This document shows, piece by piece, positions 7,939 to 15,113 of a DNA stretch of 59,697 nt. Made by a program: the position numbers and the translations under genes. The notes below the pieces were generated by a model. It ran no database searches and was not told the DNA's origin. It worked only from the letters and a program-made list of their open reading frames with translations. The stretch's first letter is position 1. Every line of letters begins with the position of its first letter. This DNA comes from JAUVUV01 sp964548275 (GTDB lineage Bacteria; Gemmatimonadota; Glassbacteria; GWA2-58-10): NCBI GenBank assembly GCA_964548275.1, contig CAZJQI010000025.1, positions 1-59,697 of the forward strand, in the 5' to 3' direction.

Positions 7939-10163
7939 CATAAATTTAATACTGATTGCAAGCGTTGCGCAAGACGGCTGTACCGGAACTGGACTCTTGC
8001 GTTGCGCACAGCCCTGGAAACCGCCTGCGGTTCACCCACCAGAACCACCAACCTTTGTCCGCGGGAAATAGCTGTATAAAGAAGGTTTCTCTGGAGCATC
8101 ACGTAATGTTCGTTCAGCAGGGTAATAATCACGGCCGGGTATTCGCTGCCCTGGCTTTTATGCACGGTTACAGCATAAGCCACGGTAACATCATCCAGTT
8201 CCAGGGCATCGTACTCCAAAACACGGCCGTCGTAGTCGATCTTTACTGTCTGGGAATCTTCATCACAGCCTACGATCCGCCCCACATCGCCGTTATAGAC
8301 ATCCTTTTCGTAATCGTTGCGAATCTGCATTACCCGGTCGCCGACCCGGAATCCTCCTCTGGCGAAATTAATTTTTTGTCCGTGTGGGTTCAGTGCTTCC
8401 TGAAGTGCTGCATTAAGCTCCCTTGTGCCGCAGATTCCACGGTTCATCGGGGTGATCACCTGCAACTCGGTGCCAGGGTCGATTCCGAATCGGGCCTCGA
8501 GCCGTTCAGCAGCCATGCGGACTATCATCTCCCGCGCCTTCAGCGGGTCCGGCTGATTAACAAAGAAATAGTCTTCTCTCCCTTCAGATAGTTCGATCTC
8601 CAGTTTCCGTTTATTTTGATCGCCTGCTTTTGCTGCCAGCGGCATCCTGCCCCTGCGTACCCTGTGTGCGTTGCGGATAATAGAACTCAGGGCAGCCTGG
8701 CGGAAGATCTGCCGGAGCCTGTAAACCGGCAGGATGCCGCTGGCGATCAAATCCGCAAGCACTTTTCCCGGCCCGATCGAGGGAAGCTGGTCCACATCAC
8801 CGATCAGCACCAGCATTGCTCCTGCGGGAAAGGCGTCAACCAGTCTGGCGAACAGAAGAAGGTCCACCATTGAGACCTCGTCGATAACGAAAACATCTCC
8901 CTTGAGTGGTCTGTTGGCATCATGAATGAACCTGCCCTCGTTGAAACTCCAGCCAAGCAGCCGGTGAATGGTGGAGGCCGGGGCTCCGGTTGCCTGGGAC
9001 ATCCTCTTTGCCGCCCTTCCTGTGGGTGCAGCAAGAATTACGGTCAGATTTTCGCGTTCCAGTATCGAAACCAGGGCGGCGATCAGGGTGGTTTTACCGG
9101 TTCCCGGCCCCCCGGTTATCACCGCGATTCCTCTGTTCAGAGCTCCGAAAATTGCCTCTTTCTGCTCCTGGGAAAGACTTATTGACGATCTCCGCTCGAA
9201 ATCCGCTATGGCTTCACGGCAGCCTTTGCTGAAATCCAGAACCGCTCCCGTGTCAGGGGTTCTTTCGCTCATTAACCGGCTCAGTCCCTCTGCTGCGGTC
9301 ATCTCCGCCCAGAAACAATTTATCGGATAGAGGTATTCCCTGCCATCGGATTGATCTTTTTCCAGGATCAGTTTGCCCAGGCTCGCCATCTCGGCCAGCT
9401 TGGGTTCGAGAGTTTCTTTGGGTAGTTCGAGCAGCTTGCCGGCCTGTTCCAGAAAACGTTCGCGGGGCAGGCAGGTATGCCCCATTTTCTGAGCCAGTTC
9501 TCCGGTGTGAATCAAGCCGCTTTCAATTCTCAGAGAGCTGTCTGCGGCAAAACCGATCTTTTTGGCAATACGGTCTGCTGTGGCAAATCCGATGCCATGC
9601 ATCTCCTCGGACAGGCGGTAAGGGTTCTGCGAGACAGCCTCCACTCCCCTGTCGCGGTAACGGCGGTAGATACGCACTGCAACCGATCCGCCGATTCCGT
9701 AGCTCTGGAGGAAAATCATCAACCTGCGGATACCGCGCTGCTTCTCCCAGGCCTCCTTGATCTGGGCGATTTTCTTGGGGCCCAAACCCGGAACCTCTTT
9801 CAACCTGTCTGGTTCGTGCTCGATAAGCTCAAGTGTTTCGCAGCCGAACATGCCGACTATCCTTTCGGCGGTTTTCGGGCCGATCCCTTTGATCAGGCCT
9901 GAACCGAGGTAGCGCTCGATGCCTGTTTCGGTTTCCGGGTAGATGAACTGGAAGCTTTCCACGCTGAACTGTGTGCCGAAACGCGGGTGCTGTTTCCAGT
10001 CTCCTGTAAGACGCAAGTTCTCGCCCTGGCGAACCCCGGACAGATACCCGACAATCGTGATACGCTCCTCTGTACCGGAGGTAATGAACCTGGCAACAGT
10101 GTAATCGTTCTCAGCATTGTGGTAGCTGATATGCTCCAGATATCCGGCTATCGTTTCCGTCAT
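7935..10163 (-). CDS. recD2: RecD2-type SF1B DNA helicase
   Basis: RecD2 is a 5'-3' helicase found in bacteria without RecBC, acting in DNA repair. From the ATG at 10163 the protein has 742 residues, normal for RecD2. It has an N-terminal OB-like part, helix-hairpin-helix repeats (ending in 'GLIKGIGPKTAERI' and 'VPGLGPKKIAQI'), then the helicase core with Walker A GGPGTGKTT (about 351-359), Walker B VIDE (about 426-429) and a C-terminal UvrD-like region with 'TVHKSQGSEYPAV'. A TTG start 32 codons upstream has no ribosome binding site and adds non-conserved residues, so the ATG is preferred. No recB or recC is nearby, consistent with RecD2 rather than RecD. Confidence 0.93.
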   Translation of the reverse strand: MTETIAGYLEHISYHNAENDYTVARFITSGTEERITIVGYLSGVRQGENLRLTGDWKQHPRFGTQFSVESFQFIYPETETGIERYLGSGLIKGIGPKTAERIVGMFGCETLELIEHEPDRLKEVPGLGPKKIAQIKEAWEKQRGIRRLMIFLQSYGIGGSVAVRIYRRYRDRGVEAVSQNPYRLSEEMHGIGFATADRIAKKIGFAADSSLRIESGLIHTGELAQKMGHTCLPRERFLEQAGKLLELPKETLEPKLAEMASLGKLILEKDQSDGREYLYPINCFWAEMTAAEGLSRLMSERTPDTGAVLDFSKGCREAIADFERRSSISLSQEQKEAIFGALNRGIAVITGGPGTGKTTLIAALVSILERENLTVILAAPTGRAAKRMSQATGAPASTIHRLLGWSFNEGRFIHDANRPLKGDVFVIDEVSMVDLLLFARLVDAFPAGAMLVLIGDVDQLPSIGPGKVLADLIASGILPVYRLRQIFRQAALSSIIRNAHRVRRGRMPLAAKAGDQNKRKLEIELSEGREDYFFVNQPDPLKAREMIVRMAAERLEARFGIDPGTELQVITPMNRGICGTRELNAALQEALNPHGQKINFARGGFRVGDRVMQIRNDYEKDVYNGDVGRIVGCDEDSQTVKIDYDGRVLEYDALELDDVTVAYAVTVHKSQGSEYPAVIITLLNEHYVMLQRNLLYTAISRGQRLVVLVGEPQAVSRAVRNARVQFRYSRLAQRLQSVLNLC

Positions 10164-10345
10164 TTGTCCGTTTAAGGTATCAAGGTAATTAAGTGTTTCT
10201 TTAATTTTATCAATGTCTTGGGAATTATTATAAAATATAATCCCTTCCGAAGTAAGCAATAAAAGAAAGCCTTGAAATGGAAACAGAGAGTTCCTGTCCG
10301 GGGGTGAAGAGAAAGCCTTCGATCCAGGAACCGTATGAGCAGCAT

Positions 10346-11284
10346 TTATTTAATGGGATTTTCCTCAGTAAGAGGCAGGTAAGTAGCTGGCCGGCGGTTT
10401 ACAAAGCGCCCTTCATAGTTTTCCGGTGAAATATCGATCTCGTAGTAAACAATCTCCCCGGGGTTGCCGATCGCTTTGATATCGCCCCGCCGGGTGATCA
10501 GCAGGCTTTGATAAGGATGGCAGAAAACCAGCGGAAATCCGTTCTCATAGGCCCGGGTGCGCAGAAGGGTCGTATTCCAACCCTCTGTATCCGTATAGCT
10601 GCCGAATGATGGTACAAAAAGCACTTGCGCTCCCTTGAGTGCCAAAATCCTTGCCGGCTCAGGGAGCTGGCGGTCATAACAGATCAGGATACCCGCTTTG
10701 CCGAATGGTGTGTCAAAAACAGGGTAATCCTCTCCCGGACAGTAGAAATCAGGATTGACCTGGTAACCTTGCGCGAAGTGGGTCTTGCTGTAAGAGCCGA
10801 TTATTTCACCGTCATGATCGATCAGGACTGCCGAATTGAAAAGACTGCTCTTGCGCAGCTCAAGAAAACCCAGTACAAAGAAGATATTCAGATTGTCGGC
10901 CAGTTCGCAGGCTTTGCTGATATAGGGCCCGTCAAGCGGTTCGCCGAGCCGGAAAAATTTTTTCTTCAGCTCTACTTTTCTTTCAGGATTTTTCTCCTGG
11001 TTGACCTCATTGATAACATAACCCTCAAGAGCGCCCTCAGGTGTCACCACCACGTCCGCTCCACCCTGCACAGCCGCCTTTCTGACCATCCTTTCTATGC
11101 GCTCCCAATTGGTTTGCTTGTCCCATTTTTCTGTTAAAACCGAGGCGCTTGCGATCCTCACTTTTGTGATTGTCTGCGGCTGTGCCTTATACTTGCCCAG
11201 CTTGACACTCCGGCCCAAAACCTGGTTCGCAGGGCAAACCAGGATAGCAATCATGACAAATTTAATGAAAACTCGGTGCTGCAT
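10346..11284 (-). CDS. Exported carbon-nitrogen hydrolase (nitrilase superfamily)
   Basis: About 312 residues from the ATG at 11284, which has AGAGGAAA upstream and gives a signal peptide (MQHRVFIKFVMIAILVC..., cleavage near LGRS). The nitrilase-fold triad is complete: E83 (TPEGA), K167 (YSKTHF) and C202 (LICYDRQLPEPAR). These enzymes hydrolyse amides or nitriles; omega-amidase, carbamoyl-putrescine amidase and nitrilase lines are hard to separate by eye, so no substrate is assigned. Export is unusual for the family, most members being cytosolic. It follows the cyclic-nucleotide-domain gene by 40 bp on the same strand. Confidence 0.8.
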   Translation of the reverse strand: MQHRVFIKFVMIAILVCPANQVLGRSVKLGKYKAQPQTITKVRIASASVLTEKWDKQTNWERIERMVRKAAVQGGADVVVTPEGALEGYVINEVNQEKNPERKVELKKKFFRLGEPLDGPYISKACELADNLNIFFVLGFLELRKSSLFNSAVLIDHDGEIIGSYSKTHFAQGYQVNPDFYCPGEDYPVFDTPFGKAGILICYDRQLPEPARILALKGAQVLFVPSFGSYTDTEGWNTTLLRTRAYENGFPLVFCHPYQSLLITRRGDIKAIGNPGEIVYYEIDISPENYEGRFVNRRPATYLPLTEENPIK

Positions 11285-11324
11285 GGGTTTCCTCTTTTGA
11301 GCCGAGACTCGCCAGGTGAGTTTT

Positions 11325-11828
11325 CTACTGAGCTTCTCCCTCAGCGCTCTCTGTTTCCTGAGAGTCTCCTTCCGTAGAGGGTTTTTCAGCTTCCGGCTGC
11401 TGTTCCCCTTCTGCCTGGACACTTTTTTGTTCAGCGGGTTGCTCTGGAGCGCTCCTGGTCGATTTATCTTCCTGGACAGCCACTTTATCGCTGGTCTCCC
11501 GCAAACGGACAACCAGTTTGGCGAGCAGGTTTCGCATTCCAGGGGTAAGGGTTCCGATGTATCTGTCGAAATCCTCCTTGCTCATTATCGTTACCTTGGT
11601 CGGCTCCAGGGCGCGGACAGTTGCGCTGTGCATGCTGTGCTGGGGATCCAGAAGGCTCATCTCGCCGAAAAACTCGTGCTCGCCGAGCACGGCAAGCTGG
11701 ATCTGCTGGTTCCCTTTCCGCTTTACCACCTCGACTGAACCCTCGAGAATCACATAGAAAGTGTTCGAGAAATACCCTTCCTTGATAATTAAGTCTCCCT
11801 TCTGGAAAGTTTTTTCAATAGAACCCAT
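11325..11828 (-). CDS. Cyclic nucleotide-binding-like domain protein with acidic tail
   Basis: The 167-residue protein from the ATG at 11828 (AAGGGAGC upstream) has one CRP-type effector fold: 'FQKGDLIIKEGYFSNTFYVILEGSVEVV' then 'GEHEFFGEMSLLDPQHSMHSATVRA'. The phosphate-binding cassette has FGE and SLL, but the arginine normally contacting the cyclic phosphate is absent (HSAT instead of R-A/S), so cAMP binding is doubtful. There is no helix-turn-helix; instead the C-terminal 50 residues are rich in Glu, Gln and Ser. It is probably a cytoplasmic sensor or scaffold rather than a transcription factor. The nitrilase gene follows closely. Confidence 0.8.
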   Translation of the reverse strand: MGSIEKTFQKGDLIIKEGYFSNTFYVILEGSVEVVKRKGNQQIQLAVLGEHEFFGEMSLLDPQHSMHSATVRALEPTKVTIMSKEDFDRYIGTLTPGMRNLLAKLVVRLRETSDKVAVQEDKSTRSAPEQPAEQKSVQAEGEQQPEAEKPSTEGDSQETESAEGEAQ

Positions 11829-12010
11829 TGCTGCTCCCTTCGCAATTTGCGGCCCTACCCAGTGGCCTGGTGTTGTAGATCGATCCCCCTGGCCCAATAA
11901 AAACCAGGAAGTAATAATTTACATTCCTCTTGCTCAATTTTAATTTGATCCGTTTTTCAATGCAAAACAAAAATTAGCAATATCAGGTTGGATAATCCGG
12001 GGACAATGCA

Positions 12011-12040
12011 AAAAGGGCTGGGGAAAATTCTCCCAGCCCC
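12011..12040 (-). terminator. Terminator after tRNA-Ala
   Basis: On the minus strand GGGCTGGG pairs with CCCCAGCCC and is followed by TTTTT. It lies ten bases after the 3' end of the tRNA gene. Confidence 0.85.
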
Positions 12041-12049
12041 TTGCTTTAA

Positions 12050-12125
12050 TGGTGGAGCAGATCGGGATCGAACCGACGGCCTCATCCGTGCGAGGGATGC
12101 GCTCTCCCAGCTGAGCTACTGCCCC
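12050..12125 (-). tRNA. tRNA-Ala (anticodon CGC)
   Basis: A full 76-nt cloverleaf can be drawn: acceptor GGGGCAG / CTGCTCC, D-arm TAGCTCAGCTGGGAGAGC, anticodon stem CATCC/GGATG around loop CTCGCAC (anticodon CGC, codon GCG), T-arm with GGTTCGATCC, and an encoded CCA end. Confidence 0.97.
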
Positions 12126-12497
12126 ATTGGATTATCCTGTAAGCTCTGTTGAAAATATATTTAGCCGACGAAAATGTAAAGAATAAATCACCGTTTCATC
12201 TAACAGCTTATCCATACGATAAATCCTTTCAGCCACATAATCTTGAAGCTTTGTAAACATGGTGATATTTTATTAACTAAAGACTGGAGGCGTGTTGATA
12301 AATCGATAAGTAGGTCTTTAACCCTGGATGCCGTAGGGGCACGGCGCGCCGTGCCCTACGCAAGCAATCGTTTCTTAAACAGTTTCAATTCAACCCGGAC
12401 ATTGTTTCGTTTTTCTACAAAAGGAAATCGATGAAATTTCAGCACCCTTCTAGTATAAAGCCGGTTATGATCTACTGCCCCCTAAAAAGGCCCGAAC
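12126..12497. repeat. Gene-free gap with a GTAGGG-type palindromic repeat
   Basis: No gene is seen between tRNA-Ala and tadA, which are divergent. At 12333-12359 lies a 27-bp near-perfect palindrome with arms GTAGGGGCACGGCG and CGCCGTGCCCTAC. Related palindromes occur at 14874, 33356, 33416, 45625 and 47377. Confidence 0.7.
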
Positions 12498-12962
12498 TTG
12501 CAAGATTCCCATCCCGATGAAATCTTCATGCGCCAGGCGCTTGCCCAGGCAAAACAGGCTTTTCGCCACGATGAGGTGCCTGTTGGAGCAGTGGTCGTTT
12601 TTGACAACCGGGTAATCGGAACCGGCCACAACCTGACCAGGCGGCTCCAGGACGTGAGCGCCCACGCCGAATTCCTGGCCATGCGCCAAGCCGCCGGTTG
12701 GCTGGGTCACTGGTATTTTGATAAATGTACGCTGTATGTGACCGCGGAACCTTGTGTGATGTGCGCCGGTGCATTGATTCTCGCCCGCATGGGACGATTG
12801 GTGTATGGTGCTGCAGAGCCGAAATTCGGGGCCTGCGGTAGCGTATGCAACCTGGTTGAGAACCAGAGGTTCAACCACCGCCTTGCTGTAACCAGGGGTG
12901 TGCTGGCAGAGGAGTGTGCTGCTTTAATGCAGAGATTTTTCACCAGATTGAGAGATAGATAA
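12498..12962 (+). CDS. tadA: tRNA-specific adenosine-34 deaminase
   Basis: TadA deaminates A34 of tRNA-Arg(ACG) to inosine. The 154-residue protein has both zinc-binding motifs of the cytidine deaminase fold: HAE (H56, catalytic E58) and PCVMC (P85-C89), with the usual 'GAVVV...VIGTGHN' strand ahead. The TTG at 12498 is chosen because AAAAGG lies seven bases upstream and the extra ten residues contain the family-typical 'DEIFMRQALAQA' start; an ATG at 12528 would remove part of it. It stands alone between two minus-strand genes. Family assignment is firm. Confidence 0.93.
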   Translation: MQDSHPDEIFMRQALAQAKQAFRHDEVPVGAVVVFDNRVIGTGHNLTRRLQDVSAHAEFLAMRQAAGWLGHWYFDKCTLYVTAEPCVMCAGALILARMGRLVYGAAEPKFGACGSVCNLVENQRFNHRLAVTRGVLAEECAALMQRFFTRLRDR

Positions 12963-13009
12963 ACCTGCTGACCTGTCCGCTCTAAATTTTCTGATATTCC
13001 AGGAGAGCT

Positions 13010-13294
13010 TCAGATATTTTCCTCACCAACATCGATAAATTCGAAACCATAGGTCATACCATTGTCGGGAGTTTTAGCCACCCGCGCTAGCCTCGCCTTG
13101 CGGTCTTTCAACTGGCCGTTTTCCACAAAGCGCACTATGACTCTGAGAGGTGCCGCCATATCAACCCGAACGCCGGTAGCGGAAATGTCCACTGTCATGG
13201 CTTTCAAAGTATCTGCATCTATGATCAGATCCACGTCCACTATGAACGGCTCACGCGTCGCCCTCCGCCGATCTTGCTCCTGTCCGGAAATCAC
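13010..13294 (-). CDS. PilZ domain protein
   Basis: A single-domain protein of 94 residues from the GTG at 13294, with GAGGAGG five bases upstream deciding the start. It carries the c-di-GMP binding signature of PilZ domains: an RRRATR box (RxxxR) near the N-terminus and DISATGVRV (the D/NxSxxG motif) about 25 residues later. Such proteins relay c-di-GMP levels to motility, polysaccharide export or secretion. No partner gene is adjacent. A second, similar stand-alone PilZ protein lies at 59039-59320; both end with a 'MTYGF(E/N)FI' strand. Confidence 0.88.
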   Translation of the reverse strand: MISGQEQDRRRATREPFIVDVDLIIDADTLKAMTVDISATGVRVDMAAPLRVIVRFVENGQLKDRKARLARVAKTPDNGMTYGFEFIDVGEENI

Positions 13295-13494
13295 GTAAAC
13301 CTCCTCGCTGAGATTTAATGATGAAACAAACAACAAATCGATCAATCAATAATACTCAACTGACTGAAAATATTCCTCTTAAAATTCTATCTTATTATCG
13401 ACCACCTGGCAATATTCTTTTATATTAAGAAAATTTTGTTTGATTCTATATTACGGTAGAAATGCTTTCAAAAATTATTAAGAACAAAACAGAA

Positions 13495-13538
13495 AAAACG
13501 CCGTATATCCTTATCATCCAAGGGCACACGGCGTTTTA
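13495..13538 (-). terminator. Terminator after tRNA-Arg
   Basis: On the minus strand AAAACGCCGT pairs with ACGGCGTTTT across a roughly 24-base loop that itself can fold, and six T residues follow. It directly follows the tRNA 3' end. Confidence 0.8.
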
Positions 13539-13541
13539 AAA

Positions 13542-13616
13542 TGGTGCCCCTGGCGGGAATCGAACTCGCGCACCCGGTTCCGGAGACCGGTGCTCTATCC
13601 ACTGAGCTACAGGGGC
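13542..13616 (-). tRNA. tRNA-Arg (anticodon CCG)
   Basis: A 75-nt cloverleaf: acceptor GCCCCTG / CAGGGGC, D-arm TAGCTCAGTGGATAGAGC, anticodon stem CCGGT/ACCGG around loop CTCCGGA (anticodon CCG, codon CGG), T-loop GTTCGATTC, and encoded CCA. Confidence 0.97.
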
Positions 13617-13708
13617 CTTTTCCCCAAGATTGGCTTAAAAAGTACTTAATATTAATAATTCATATCGGCATTTATGGCAAGATTCTTGGCAAAGCTGAAA
13701 CTAAAGGC

Positions 13709-14803
13709 TTATATCCCAGGAATCTCAACTCCGGTTTCCTCGGAGATAATTTCAAGCAGCTTTGGGATCAGCTGATCCTCCGGCACAGTGCAGACCTGCT
13801 CGCCTTTTCTGAACACCATCCCGCTGCCTTTACCTGCGGCAATACCGAAATCGGCCTCGCGGGCCTCGCCCGGGCCGTTCACCACACAACCCATCACCGC
13901 CACTTTCAGGGGCAGTTCCACGCCCTGAAAACGCCTTTCGACCTCCTCGGCCAGGCCGATCAAATCCACCTCTGTTCTCCCGCATGAGGGGCAGGAGATC
14001 ACCTCCACTCCCCGCTTGCGCACACCCACTGCTGCCAGTATCTGGTATGCCACCCCGATCTCTTCGACCGGGTCGGCAGTGAGGCTGACCCTGATCGTAT
14101 CACCGATACCCTCGGCCAACAGAATACCAATGCCCACAGAGCTGAGCACTGTGCCGCGCATCCTGGTGCCTGCCTCGGTGACTCCCAGGTGAATCGGGTA
14201 ATCCCGCTTCGTGGCGAACAGGCGATTGGCTTCCACTGTAATTGACACATCAGAGGCCTTGATCGAGACAACTATGTCGCTGAAACCGTCCTCTTCCAGA
14301 ATGAAGCAATGGTTTAGCGCGCTTTCGGCCAGTGCCTCCGGAACCGGACCTCCAAATTTTGCAAGCAGGCGCTCCTCAACCGAACCAGAATTGACCCCGA
14401 TCCTGATCGGCACTCCCCTTTTACCTGCCTCCTCGGCCACAGCACGCACTTTGTCTGCTGAACCGATATTGCCCGGGTTGATTCTCAGCTTGGCAACACC
14501 TGCTTCAAGAGAAGCCAGGGCCAGCCTGTAATTGAAATGAATATCAGCCACTAACGGCAAGGGCGAGGCCGCCACAATTTCTTTCAGGGCAGGAACAGCG
14601 GCCTTGTTCGGTACCGCAACCCGGACCAGCTCGCAGCCAGCCTTTGCAAGCGCTTTGATCTGGGCCAAGGTAGCAGCGACGTCCCTGGTATCTGTGTTGG
14701 TCATCGACTGTACCACCACAGGATAACCGGAGCCGATACGCAAGTCCCCCACGCTGACAGTTCTGGTTTTCCTGCGAGGGCTGAGTGTGGCGGATTTTTT
14801 CAT
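13709..14803 (-). CDS. ispG: 4-hydroxy-3-methylbut-2-enyl diphosphate synthase (flavodoxin/ferredoxin)
   Basis: IspG (GcpE) converts MEcPP to HMBPP in the non-mevalonate isoprenoid pathway using a [4Fe-4S] cluster. About 364 residues from the ATG at 14803, which drops a non-conserved hydrophobic stretch encoded upstream. The TIM-barrel part contains 'VVVQSMTNTDTRD' and 'VADIHFNY...KLRINPGN'. The cluster ligands are visible in CPSCGR and, 35 residues later, MGCVVNGPGEA. Length fits the short bacterial form without the inserted domain of plant and some bacterial IspG. The gene stands alone after the tRNA-Arg gene (read on the plus coordinates). Confidence 0.95.
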   Translation of the reverse strand: MKKSATLSPRRKTRTVSVGDLRIGSGYPVVVQSMTNTDTRDVAATLAQIKALAKAGCELVRVAVPNKAAVPALKEIVAASPLPLVADIHFNYRLALASLEAGVAKLRINPGNIGSADKVRAVAEEAGKRGVPIRIGVNSGSVEERLLAKFGGPVPEALAESALNHCFILEEDGFSDIVVSIKASDVSITVEANRLFATKRDYPIHLGVTEAGTRMRGTVLSSVGIGILLAEGIGDTIRVSLTADPVEEIGVAYQILAAVGVRKRGVEVISCPSCGRTEVDLIGLAEEVERRFQGVELPLKVAVMGCVVNGPGEAREADFGIAAGKGSGMVFRKGEQVCTVPEDQLIPKLLEIISEETGVEIPGI

Positions 14804-15113
14804 AATTAAAATCAGTATTTTCCGATAAATTTTAAGGTAGCTGGGCAATTCATAATTTCAGGCTTTTTTAAGCTCACGGCGCGCCGTGACCCTAAGAGGT
14901 TTCCACTTGATTGCCCTCTTTGATCCATGTTAAGACTTCGAGATATTGAAATATCTTTCATTCAAGCAAGACACACCCCTGTATCCCCTCTTGATAGAGG
15001 GGACTTTTCTCCAAATCCTCTTCCCAGCATTGTATTAACTTAAAGTATTTTATTAGTAAAGTGTTATAACTTTATAAATTTCAGCGAGAATTGCCAGTTT
15101 AAAATAATATTTT
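14804..15113. repeat. Gene-free gap with two palindromic repeats
   Basis: No gene is seen. At 14874-14889 lies a perfect 16-bp palindrome with half-site TCACGGCG, followed by ACCCTAAG, related to the element at 12333. At 14970-15006 lies a member of a second family, with CCCCTC-TTGATA-GAGGGG preceded by ACACACCCC. That family recurs near 36000 and 47570. Confidence 0.65.
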
